Shown here: positions 34,823 to 43,362 of the stretch, piece by piece
Layout: the number at the start of each line of letters is the position of its first letter
Numbering within the stretch: position 1 is the first letter of the stretch
Assembly: GCF_019236175.1 (NCBI RefSeq)
Contig: NZ_JAFAJM010000004.1
Location: 300,564-364,563, forward strand
DNA from: Chryseobacterium sp.
Lineage (GTDB): Bacteria; Bacteroidota; Bacteroidia; Flavobacteriales; Weeksellaceae
Direction of reading: 5' to 3'
DNA length: 64,000 bases
Translations under genes and position numbers: made by a program
The notes under the pieces: model-generated
Database searches by the model: none
The model's input: the letters and a program-made list of their open reading frames with translations, nothing else
What the model was told of the DNA's origin: nothing

Positions 34823-36193
34823 ATGGAACTACAATCAATCTATCAAAAGCTGCAGATTCAGGATATGAATCAGATGCAGAAATCTACTTATAAAGCCTCG
34901 GAAAACAATACGGATATTGTCCTGCTCTCTCCTACCGGATCAGGAAAGACACTGGCCTTTTTATTTCCGGTTCTGAGAAACCTGAAAAAGAATGTTCAGG
35001 GAGTCCAGGCTTTAATACTCGTTCCTGCAAGGGAGCTTGCTTTGCAGATTGAGCAGGTTTTCAAAGCGATGGGAACAGATTTTAAGGTTTCCGTTTGCTA
35101 TGGCGGACATGATAAAAAGATTGAGGTTAATAATCTCATTGAAGCTCCCGCTGTGTTAATCGGAACTCCGGGAAGGGTGACTTATCACGTAAGAAATAAT
35201 AATTTCGATCCCAAAACGATTAAAACATTAGTTTTGGATGAGTTTGACAAGGCCTTGGAGCTCGGTTTCCATGATGATATGGAATTTATATGCAATTCTT
35301 TAAAAGGACTCTCTCAAAGAGTTTTAACCTCTGCAACTGCGATGGATGAAATTCCAGCATTTACAGGGTTAAAAGATGAGAAAATCATCAGCTTCCTTAA
35401 AGAAAATAACATAAAACCAGATCTTCAACTGAGAAAAGTAATGACTATTCCGGAAGAAAAGCTGGACACGCTTTTCAATCTGGTTTGTAAAATCGGAAAT
35501 AAAAGAACTTTAATCTTCTGTAACCACCGTGACGCGGTAGACCGTATCTCTGAACTTCTTCATCAGATGGGAATCGACAGAGAGACTTTCCACGGCGGTA
35601 TGGAACAGGATGAAAGAGAACGTGCCTTACTGAAATTCAGAAATGATTCTGCAAGGATTCTTATTACCACCGATCTTGCAGCGCGTGGACTGGATATTCC
35701 TGAAGTGGAATCTATTGTACATTATCAATTGCCACCAAAAGAAGATGCTTTCATCCACAGAAACGGACGTACCGCAAGGATGAATGCCAAAGGTTTTGTC
35801 TACCTGATCATGAATGAAGATGATAACTTTCCTTTCATCAAAAATGATGTACCTGAAGAAAGTGTTGCCGGATTTACTAAAGTTCCTGAAAAAACACCTT
35901 TCCAAACCATCTATATCAGCGCTGGAAAAAAAGATAAAGTAAACAAGGTAGATATCGTAGGATACCTGATTAAAAAAGGAGAATTACAGAAAGAAGATGT
36001 AGGTGTTATTGAAGTAAAAGACACCACTTCTTATGTGGCAGTTTCCAGAAATAAAGTGAATGCTGTTTTGAGAAAGCTTCAGAATGAAAAACTGAAGGGG
36101 AAAAAAGTAAAAATGGAGATTGCTTATCAAAATACAATAAAAGCTAAGGATCAGGGAGTTACCTCCGACAACCTAAATACGGCTAATAAATAA
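34823..36193 (+). CDS. DEAD-box RNA helicase with DbpA-type RNA-binding domain
   Basis: A 456-residue RNA helicase. Motifs: Q-motif region ending MQ (residues 18-19), Walker A SPTGSGKT (36-43), motif Ib TPGR, motif II DEFD (139-142) instead of DEAD, SAT (170-172), ARGLDIP, and HRNGRTAR (312-319). Residues ~380-445 (KVNKVDIVGYLIKKGELQ, VAVSRNKVNAVLRKL) form a DbpA-like RNA-binding domain, suggesting a role in 50S ribosome assembly. The DEFD variant keeps the catalytic Asp-Glu pair. The next in-frame ATG (34865) would cut off the Q-motif region, so the first ATG is preferred despite the very close promoter. Confidence 0.92.
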   Translation: MELQSIYQKLQIQDMNQMQKSTYKASENNTDIVLLSPTGSGKTLAFLFPVLRNLKKNVQGVQALILVPARELALQIEQVFKAMGTDFKVSVCYGGHDKKIEVNNLIEAPAVLIGTPGRVTYHVRNNNFDPKTIKTLVLDEFDKALELGFHDDMEFICNSLKGLSQRVLTSATAMDEIPAFTGLKDEKIISFLKENNIKPDLQLRKVMTIPEEKLDTLFNLVCKIGNKRTLIFCNHRDAVDRISELLHQMGIDRETFHGGMEQDERERALLKFRNDSARILITTDLAARGLDIPEVESIVHYQLPPKEDAFIHRNGRTARMNAKGFVYLIMNEDDNFPFIKNDVPEESVAGFTKVPEKTPFQTIYISAGKKDKVNKVDIVGYLIKKGELQKEDVGVIEVKDTTSYVAVSRNKVNAVLRKLQNEKLKGKKVKMEIAYQNTIKAKDQGVTSDNLNTANK

Positions 36194-36203
36194 AAGTTTT
36201 TAA

Positions 36204-36246
36204 TTGCCACAAATACACGAATCAATCATTGGTGTATTTGTGGCAA
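36204..36246. terminator. Bidirectional terminator between helicase and SMP-30 genes
   Basis: A perfect 15-bp stem TTGCCACAAATACAC / GTGTATTTGTGGCAA with a 13-nt loop, squeezed between converging stop codons. The sequence resembles GCCACAAA-type intergenic repeats. Confidence 0.75.
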
Positions 36247-36250
36247 ACAA

Positions 36251-37144
36251 TTATTTTATCCCTCTCACTCTCATCGGGAAAGTATACACAGACTTTGAGG
36301 CGGTAATAAACAAAATATCATTATGTTCTCCCCCGAATGTCACATTAGAGGTCCATTTTTCAGGAATGGAAATATGGTATATCTTCTTTCCTTCCCGGTT
36401 GAAAACATGTACTCCATCGCCTGTTAAATAAAGGTTTCCTTGTTTATCCAGCGTCATTCCGTCCGATCCCATTTCACAGAACAATTTCTTCTCAGAAAGC
36501 CGGCCTTCTCCTAAAATATCATACACATACGTTTTTCCTGCATCAATATCCGAGAGGTATAATTTTTTCAGTTTCTCACTGCCTACGATTCCGTTAGGCT
36601 GGGTAAAAGTATCCAGCTCATCAACTTTCCCATCTTTGTTTCTGTAATAAAGGCTTTTGTGAGCGGTTTCCTGTTTAAAATCCACCCAGTAATCCCTTAC
36701 ATACAAAGGATCGGTAAAATACATCCCGCCCACGGAATCATTCCATACGTCATTGGGGCCATTCAGTCTTTTCCCTTCAAATCCCTTCAGAACTACTTCC
36801 ACTTTTTTATCCTTTGATATTTTCCATATTTCCCCCTGATCATCGGAACAGGTGATCAGGTAACCGTCTTTATCAAAATGAGTTCCGTTGGCTCTTCCCG
36901 TTTTATTTAAAAACTCGATCACTTTATTACTTTTCCAGTCCCAATAATAAATTTTATCATTAGGCTGATCTGTAAAATAAACATTCCCTTCTTTATCCGT
37001 AGACGGCCCTTCTGTAAAACTGAACTGATCTGAAATCATTTTCGGTTGTACTCCTTCATAAAACATATTACCGTTATTTACTGACTGGCAGTTTACCAAT
37101 GCGAAAACCCAACCTATCATTCCTATTTTACAGATATTCTTCAT
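36251..37144 (-). CDS. SMP-30/gluconolactonase-like lipoprotein
   Basis: A 297-residue six-bladed beta-propeller of the SMP-30/gluconolactonase family. Blade landmarks include FTEGPSTDKEGNVYFTDQPN, LNGPNDVWNDSVGGMYFTDP, TFTQPNGIVGSEKLKKLYLS and SDGMTLDKQGNLYLTGDG, with the divalent-metal ligands (Glu, Asn, Asp) in those loops. The N-terminus (MKNICKIGMIGWVFALVNC) is a signal peptide with a plausible but non-classical lipobox. It probably hydrolyses a sugar lactone in the periplasm; the actual substrate is unknown. Confidence 0.88.
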   Translation of the reverse strand: MKNICKIGMIGWVFALVNCQSVNNGNMFYEGVQPKMISDQFSFTEGPSTDKEGNVYFTDQPNDKIYYWDWKSNKVIEFLNKTGRANGTHFDKDGYLITCSDDQGEIWKISKDKKVEVVLKGFEGKRLNGPNDVWNDSVGGMYFTDPLYVRDYWVDFKQETAHKSLYYRNKDGKVDELDTFTQPNGIVGSEKLKKLYLSDIDAGKTYVYDILGEGRLSEKKLFCEMGSDGMTLDKQGNLYLTGDGVHVFNREGKKIYHISIPEKWTSNVTFGGEHNDILFITASKSVYTFPMRVRGIK

Positions 37145-37390
37145 ATGACATTTTTAAACCCGCAATTTACAACATCAGCCACAGGATTCAAACTTATTTT
37201 ATCATTTTGATACATTATACGTTTCAAAAATAAATGTCCCAATTATCCTATTTCGTAAGTAGATCATATTAGGAGCCAGTTCTCAGATTTCGGAGCTTTG
37301 CAAAAGCAGGATCAACAGGATTTTTCTTCCGCTAAAAATCAGAACTGATCTTGTGAAAATATTACCATAATACTTTTATAGCGTACGATA

Positions 37391-38833
37391 ATGAGTGCAG
37401 AATCCAACCCGATCAAGTCTTTAGAGATTGAAAATGAAGATTTTAGAAATTCAGTAGGAACAATGGATGAAACCGGAAAAAGAAAATGGATCTTTCCCCG
37501 GAAGCCCAAAGGAAAATACACCAATTACAGGAATTATACCAGCTATGTTTTGCTTGCCCTATTTTTTGGACTGCCTTTTATAAAAATCAACAACAATCCA
37601 TTTTTCTTATTCAATGTTATTGACAGAAAGTTCTTTATCATCGGGCAGCCATTTTATCTTCAGGATTTCTTTATTCTTGCATTAGGTGCTGTCACTTCAG
37701 TCATTTTTGTTATGCTGTTCACAGTGGTATTCGGTAGAATTTTCTGCGGCTGGCTATGTCCGCAGACTCTTTTTATGGAAATGGTTTTCCGAAAAATAGA
37801 ATACTGGATAGAGGGCGACCGAAACAAACAGATGAAACTTGACAGACAGGAATGGGATACCGAAAAAATAAGAAAAAGGCTGACAAAGTGGTCTGTATTC
37901 ATTTTGATTTCACTGATCATCTCTACTTTTATGTTTATGTATATTGTAGGATATGAAGAGGTCTGCCGGATTATGATAGAGGGTCCTTCAGAGCACCCGC
38001 TAAAGTTTATCACCATGATCTTTTTTACCATGACCTTTTATTTTGTTTTTGCATGGCTTCGTGAGCAGGTATGTACACTGGTTTGTCCTTACGGAAGGCT
38101 TCAGGGAGTATTGATTGACAAACAGACCATCAATGTTTATTATGATTTTAAACGAGGAGAAGGCCGTTCAAAATGGAGAAATAATGAAGACAGAAAAGCA
38201 GCAGGAAAAGGAGACTGTATTGATTGCAACCAATGTGTGGTGGTTTGCCCTACAGGAATTGATATCAGAAACGGACAACAGCTGGAATGTGTCAACTGTA
38301 CTGCATGTATTGATGCCTGTGATGAAGTTATGGACAAAGTAGGGCTGCCTAAAGGACTGATCCGTTATGCCACAGAAGCAGAAATTGAAAATCAGGAAAA
38401 ATTCAGATTTACTTCCAGAATGAAGGCTACCACCGTTTTTCTTGCTCTTCTCATAGGTTTCCTTGGATTCCTGATGTATGACAGAGGTTCTATGGAAGCC
38501 AAATTTATCAAACCTGCGGGGTCTACTTTTTTCATTAAAAACGGGAAAATAACCAATACCTTTATTTATACACTACTCAACAAATCCAATGAAAAGAGAA
38601 CACTTCATATAAAAGTCATCAGTCCGGCCCACGCAGAAATCACCTACTTCGGATCAGAAAAAATTATTTTAAAGGGAGACCAGATTCTCAAAGGAAATAT
38701 CAATATTACGTTCCCCGAAAATGAGATTAAATTTTCAAAACAGAATATAGTCATTGGTGTTTTTGATGAAAAAGGAAAATTGGTAGACTCATTTGAAACT
38801 ACTTTTGAAGGCCCCTTCAAGCTTGCATTATAA
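37391..38833 (+). CDS. ccoG: Cytochrome c oxidase accessory protein CcoG (FixG)
   Basis: A 480-residue membrane iron-sulfur protein. FCGWLCPQTLFMEMVFRKIE (Cys119) and CTLVCPYGRLQG are the copper/NapH-like membrane motifs. Two 4Fe-4S clusters are bound by C276-x2-C-x2-C-x3-C286P and C300-x2-C-x2-C-x3-C310. About five transmembrane helices and a C-terminal immunoglobulin-like FixG domain (~residues 365-480) complete the protein. CcoG is a cupric reductase needed to deliver Cu to cbb3 oxidase. The ccoNOP genes it usually accompanies are not in this window, and the flanking genes are unrelated. Confidence 0.95.
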   Translation: MSAESNPIKSLEIENEDFRNSVGTMDETGKRKWIFPRKPKGKYTNYRNYTSYVLLALFFGLPFIKINNNPFFLFNVIDRKFFIIGQPFYLQDFFILALGAVTSVIFVMLFTVVFGRIFCGWLCPQTLFMEMVFRKIEYWIEGDRNKQMKLDRQEWDTEKIRKRLTKWSVFILISLIISTFMFMYIVGYEEVCRIMIEGPSEHPLKFITMIFFTMTFYFVFAWLREQVCTLVCPYGRLQGVLIDKQTINVYYDFKRGEGRSKWRNNEDRKAAGKGDCIDCNQCVVVCPTGIDIRNGQQLECVNCTACIDACDEVMDKVGLPKGLIRYATEAEIENQEKFRFTSRMKATTVFLALLIGFLGFLMYDRGSMEAKFIKPAGSTFFIKNGKITNTFIYTLLNKSNEKRTLHIKVISPAHAEITYFGSEKIILKGDQILKGNINITFPENEIKFSKQNIVIGVFDEKGKLVDSFETTFEGPFKLAL

Positions 38834-38973
38834 CAAGGGAGAGAATTTGAATTAGTCATTGATATTTGATATTTTCAGAGATACAGGACCGGGATTCGAG
38901 ATTTGGACAGTTATTATATGATTATAAACTGGTAACCATCATCATAAATTTCAAATTTTGAGCTTAATTCCAA

Positions 38974-39855
38974 CTAAGCCTTGTATTTCTTTATAAACTG
39001 AGTGGGGGTCATTCCTGAGTTTTTCCGGAAGACTCTCACAAAGTAAGAATATTCTTCATATCCAAGTCTGAAAGCAACTTCGACAAGGCTTTCATCGAGG
39101 TACATCAGCATTCTTTTGGCTTCCAGCACTACTCTTTCAGTCATTACATCTGTGGCTGTTTTTTGAACCACGGTCTGGGAGATTCTGTTGAGATGCTTAG
39201 GAGAGATTCCCATTAAGGAAGCGTAATAGGCAATAGATTTCTGTTCGGTGAAATGTTGTTCAATCAGGTTTTCAAAATCCTGATAACGTTTAAAATAAGA
39301 TATTCCGGCAGATGAAGCTAATGTATCAAAATCTTTTGAAAATAATCTTGTGGCATTAATAAATATCTGAGACATCAGGGAAAGCATCAGCCCTTCTTTC
39401 ATGATACTTTTGCTTTGAAATTCATCACCCAGCTCCTTAAAGAGACGGATATTTTTCTCAAGTTCTATGGCATTCAACTGGAGCTTTCTGGGAAAAGATA
39501 CGGAACCGAAAAACGGAAAATTTCTCAGTTTCTGATTCACATAATGCATTTCATAAAATTCCTGAGAGCAAAAGAAAATATACCCGTCAATATTTTCCGA
39601 AAGTTCCCAGCTATGAACCTGCCCCGGAGATAAAAAGAAAAGGCTGCCTTTTGAAACTTCATATTTTTGGAAATCAATTTCGTGAACGCCTTCTCCTTCC
39701 GTAAAAAGAACAGCGGCATAAAAATCATGCCTGTGTGGTTTCTCTATATGGCGATGTCCCACCACCAAATGGTCCTTCATGGTATTAAAATAAAAATCTG
39801 AAGTATTTCTACCAGACTGGAAAAGGTCAATATGAAGAACAGAGATTGAATTCAT
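38974..39855 (-). CDS. AraC family transcriptional regulator
   Basis: A 293-residue regulator. An N-terminal cupin domain (residues ~25-130: KPHRHDFYAAVLFTEGEG, YEVSKGSLFFLSPGQVHSWE) senses a small molecule. The C-terminal ~100 residues are the AraC DNA-binding domain with two helix-turn-helix units (YYASLMGISPKHLNRISQTV and VAFRLGYEEYSYFVRVFRKN). It stands between ccoG and a protease gene; no obvious partner gene is adjacent, so the regulon is unknown. Confidence 0.92.
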   Translation of the reverse strand: MNSISVLHIDLFQSGRNTSDFYFNTMKDHLVVGHRHIEKPHRHDFYAAVLFTEGEGVHEIDFQKYEVSKGSLFFLSPGQVHSWELSENIDGYIFFCSQEFYEMHYVNQKLRNFPFFGSVSFPRKLQLNAIELEKNIRLFKELGDEFQSKSIMKEGLMLSLMSQIFINATRLFSKDFDTLASSAGISYFKRYQDFENLIEQHFTEQKSIAYYASLMGISPKHLNRISQTVVQKTATDVMTERVVLEAKRMLMYLDESLVEVAFRLGYEEYSYFVRVFRKNSGMTPTQFIKKYKA

Positions 39856-39932
39856 CGCTATACTATAATAGGGAAAACAGATTGAAGGGTTATAAAAATA
39901 CTATAAATAAAGAAAAACTGCAAGTTTCAAAC

Positions 39933-39960
39933 AAAAAGGGCCGGCAATTGCCAACCCCTT
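39933..39960 (-). terminator. Terminator of the reprolysin-like protease gene
   Basis: The palindrome GGCAATTGCC inside an outer AAAGGG / CCCTT stem, with a T run on the minus strand, 27 bp beyond the stop. Confidence 0.75.
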
Positions 39961-39987
39961 CTTTATAAAAATTTAATAATCTATTAT

Positions 39988-42663
39988 TTACTTTATAACC
40001 AATTTACTGTTGTATATTCCTTTCGCAGAATTAATACTGATTATATAGACTCCCTTAGATGCATTTACATTAAATTCTTTTGTCATATTTCCTTCACTCT
40101 GATACGCTGAGGAATAAACAATCCTTCCACTGGCATCAAACATTGATACCCTGATCTCTCCTTTTAAATTCCTGGATTTCACAAAGAAATTGCCATCACT
40201 CGGATTAGGATAGATCTTAATATCATCGGCTAATGGAGAACCCGCTTCCCTCGTTTCCAACGTCTGGGTCTGCTGAGTGCATACTTCAAGAGACCATCCT
40301 GTGATACTGCCTGCACTTCCCGGATTATTATCAGATGCATACAATATCCATTGTCCCTGAGCCTGGTGGCCTTTAAAAACACCCAGAGATTCATGTGACT
40401 TCGTTTCTCCCTGAACCGGCGAAGCACAGGCTACAGCATTCCCTGTATCGCTGAATGAAGCTGTGATTCCTGAATTTCCGTTACAGAGTCTGTTCCAGAC
40501 CAAGGCTGAAGTTCCTACCGGACTTTCAATACCTATTGAAAGGTGTCTTATATTCGGATGTGTTACAGCCGGAGTTACTTTAATTCTGGTAATCGTTCCG
40601 GTATTATTAACCATCAACGGAATGTTGATTCTTGGAGAAGATATATTGGAACCTCCCGGCCCGTCAGGAATAGCCACCGCTGTTCCGTTATAGGTATATG
40701 TTGCACAAGTTTCACCAGTAACCGTATAGTCGATAACAAAACTTGGGCTCACAGCATAATAGATATTACCTACCGCTTCTATCATAATAAAGGCGTTAGC
40801 TGAGGTAGATCCTACAGGAATGGTAATCTGTTCATTGCCATCATTAGGGGTATTGGCAGCAATTGTAGTAAAGGTCTGCCCTCCGTCTGTAGATATTTTA
40901 ATGTTTACATTTGCCGTATTAATGGGGGCCTGGTTAGTGTTAGCTACATCCCAGGTCACATTAACTATACTTCCTGAGCTTAATGACTGTCCAAATGTCG
41001 GAGCTGTTATCTGAAAAGGGCCTGATCCTGCATTTACAGAGACCATCATTTCGTCTTTATTGGTCTGGGGTGCCATTGGATTATTATTTCTGACTGTTAG
41101 CCTGAAGTTCATATTTCTTGCCACATTGGAGACCGATTCCCAACGTGTTGACAATACACCTGCTAAGACTTTATTAAAGTCCGGCATATATCGTATTGGA
41201 TTATTAACGGGCACTACACTTCTAAAGTTAGGACCTGCCGGTTTCGCCTGATAAGCAAGGCTGTTGGTATCGGTTTGAGAATTCCCTGCCACATCCATTT
41301 GCTCCCAGGTGTAAGTATAAGAAGCAGTGTTATTATCATCGGTTGTTCCCTTTAATAGGTACGGGGTGGATTTTGGGATAATATAATCTGCTCCGGCATT
41401 AACAGTAGGTGCAGCGGTTCCAAAAGGTGTTGTTGTACCACAACTTACATTATTAATTCTATTTTTAATTTCTGTTAAATTATAAGTATGGTAATAATCA
41501 TTAGAATTGTATTGAATATCAAAAACACCTCCCATAATTCCAGTATAAGCCATAATAGTACTTCCGCCGCCGGGTTCTACTTCTGATGTTCCATCCCCAT
41601 CTAAATAATAAGAAAAAGTATGATTAGCCCCCATTTGGTGTCCCATTTCATGGGCTACATAATCAATATCAAATTTATCTCCTTCGGGAAAGTTATGAGC
41701 AGTCCACCCTCTTCCCGGCCTGGTTCCACATAATGCATCGAGATATGCTGCTCCATTACCGTTTTTCTTATCCAGCAAATGTCCCATGTCAAAATTGGAA
41801 ACACTCACTACAGAAGTTATTCCTGTATTGGCAGCGTCCGGACCTGCACTTGTAGGATAGGGATCTGTAGCTGCATTTAAAAATATAAGTGCATCATTAT
41901 TGGCAATCAGATTAAAATGAAGAGACAATTCTTTTTCAAAAACGCCATTTAATCTTGTTAAAGAAGCATTCATTGCAGCAAGAACGACTGCTTTTTTCTC
42001 TGCATCCGTAGCTGTTGCCGGTGTTCCTGCAGCGGTTAGATGATATTGGGCATACTCGCCTGTACAGGAAAGTGCCAGTCTGAAAACATTAAACCCAGAT
42101 GTCCTTTTATTGACAATGTCGTTTTTTTTTTCTGTTGGAGCATTCTTTTTTACTTCATCTATGGTAGAACACTCAAAAGGTTCTTTATCCTGACCTCTTC
42201 TGGCATTGGAATCAAAAACAGCATACACGGTTCTGTCTTCAGTGTAGGGTTCAATAAATTCAGATATACCCGACCGGGTAATCATTGAGGAAAACCCCAC
42301 CGGAGATACGCTAAATCTTAAGTAGGCCGTTGGATCTTCCACTCCCATCCCTACATATGATTGAATATCCGGAAATTTAGTCTGTAACTCTTTAGCCATA
42401 TTGGACGACTCCCAAACCTGAAAATGTTCTAATCTTCCATGAACATTAGGAACTGAAATAACAATTCCTTTTGCATTTGAAAAACGTGCAGGTGCATTTT
42501 TTAAATTCTGCCTGAGAATACTGGTATCTAATGTATAGAGTCCCGTAAATTCCAGTTTTTCCTGATTCTTTTTAATTTTCTGAGCTCTCAGCTCAGTTCT
42601 TGTCCACTGTGAAAACGCCAAGAAAGGCACCAACAGTGCGAAAATAAAGAAATAATGTTTCAT
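39988..42663 (-). CDS. Reprolysin-like (M12B) metallopeptidase with P-domain and T9SS sorting domain
   Basis: An 891-residue secreted protease. Signal peptide MKHYFFIFALLVPFLAFSQ; a propeptide-like region to ~190; a catalytic domain with the extended zinc motif HEMGHQMGANH (His338, Glu339, His342, His348). An Ig/fibronectin-like section (TAPTFGQSLSSGSIVNVTWD) follows, then a proprotein-convertase P-domain (residues ~660-800; IPDGPGGSNISSPRINIPL, GWSLEVC). The last ~75 residues (IKIYPNPSDGNFFVKS to YNSKLVIK) are a type A sorting domain. It is therefore exported by T9SS and anchored or released extracellularly. The start gives a perfect signal peptide. Confidence 0.94.
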   Translation of the reverse strand: MKHYFFIFALLVPFLAFSQWTRTELRAQKIKKNQEKLEFTGLYTLDTSILRQNLKNAPARFSNAKGIVISVPNVHGRLEHFQVWESSNMAKELQTKFPDIQSYVGMGVEDPTAYLRFSVSPVGFSSMITRSGISEFIEPYTEDRTVYAVFDSNARRGQDKEPFECSTIDEVKKNAPTEKKNDIVNKRTSGFNVFRLALSCTGEYAQYHLTAAGTPATATDAEKKAVVLAAMNASLTRLNGVFEKELSLHFNLIANNDALIFLNAATDPYPTSAGPDAANTGITSVVSVSNFDMGHLLDKKNGNGAAYLDALCGTRPGRGWTAHNFPEGDKFDIDYVAHEMGHQMGANHTFSYYLDGDGTSEVEPGGGSTIMAYTGIMGGVFDIQYNSNDYYHTYNLTEIKNRINNVSCGTTTPFGTAAPTVNAGADYIIPKSTPYLLKGTTDDNNTASYTYTWEQMDVAGNSQTDTNSLAYQAKPAGPNFRSVVPVNNPIRYMPDFNKVLAGVLSTRWESVSNVARNMNFRLTVRNNNPMAPQTNKDEMMVSVNAGSGPFQITAPTFGQSLSSGSIVNVTWDVANTNQAPINTANVNIKISTDGGQTFTTIAANTPNDGNEQITIPVGSTSANAFIMIEAVGNIYYAVSPSFVIDYTVTGETCATYTYNGTAVAIPDGPGGSNISSPRINIPLMVNNTGTITRIKVTPAVTHPNIRHLSIGIESPVGTSALVWNRLCNGNSGITASFSDTGNAVACASPVQGETKSHESLGVFKGHQAQGQWILYASDNNPGSAGSITGWSLEVCTQQTQTLETREAGSPLADDIKIYPNPSDGNFFVKSRNLKGEIRVSMFDASGRIVYSSAYQSEGNMTKEFNVNASKGVYIISINSAKGIYNSKLVIK

Positions 42664-42793
42664 ATCAATGTATTTTTTTGTGTTTCACCAAGTTACATAA
42701 AAAAAATAAGTTTATTCATTTTTTCACACTCATAGGAATAAAAAAAATAAATTTATTTCTGAACAGAGGATCCATACCAGTTTGAAAGATATA

Positions 42794-42826
42794 TTTGGAT
42801 GAAACTTTAAAAAATATTTATCTTTG
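42794..42826 (+). promoter_or_regulatory. Promoter of the MerR-like gene
   Basis: TTTG at 42794-42797, a 21-bp spacer, and TATCTTTG at 42819-42826. The TTG codon that would extend the gene upstream (42824) is inside the -7 element, so it cannot be the start. Confidence 0.7.
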
Positions 42827-42844
42827 AAGATTAGGAACTGTAAA

Positions 42845-43186
42845 ATGAAAATAAATTTACCTGACAAGCTGTATTATTCTATAGGAGAAGTGGCTAAAGC
42901 ATTCGATGTAAACACTTCATTGATACGTTATTGGGAGCAGGAATTTCCTATTATAAAACCGAAAAAAAACCGGAAAGGAAACCGGTACTTTACCCCTGAA
43001 GATATCAAAAATTTACAGATGATCTATCATCTGGTAAAAGAAAAAGGATATACGCTGGACGGAGCCCGTGTTGCATTGACAACGAATAGTAAGATTTCGG
43101 AGACGATTACTCTTATCGACAGACTTGAATTTGTAAAAGCTGAACTTATCAAGCTAAAAGAATCTTTAGGAGAAAGTACTGAATAG
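42845..43186 (+). CDS. MerR family transcriptional regulator
   Basis: A 113-residue DNA-binding protein starting at the ATG at 42845, a choice supported by the promoter position. The helix-turn-helix and wing are LYYSIGEVAKAFDVNTSLIR, YWEQEFPIIKPKKN and RKGNRYFTPEDIKNLQMIYH, as in MerR proteins. The C-terminus is only a short helix (LIDRLEFVKAELIKLKESLG), long enough for dimerisation but lacking a metal- or drug-binding domain. This small MerR type is common in Bacteroidota; its signal and targets are unknown. Confidence 0.9.
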   Translation: MKINLPDKLYYSIGEVAKAFDVNTSLIRYWEQEFPIIKPKKNRKGNRYFTPEDIKNLQMIYHLVKEKGYTLDGARVALTTNSKISETITLIDRLEFVKAELIKLKESLGESTE

Positions 43187-43362
43187 GTTATCAGCCTATA
43201 TATTTCACTGTTATTATTATTTTTCTGATTTATCTTTAAATACTACTATTTTTAAAGGTTCTATATGCATTTTAAAAACCAATAGTAAAAATTTATATTC
43301 TAAAATAATTCATTCAGTCACCTACCATTGCCCTGCTTTATTTTTATCGATATGTTTACCCT

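Noticed and set aside
42824..42844. Upstream TTG start for the MerR gene
   Set aside because: The TTG is inside the TATCTTTG promoter element, so it would not be transcribed.
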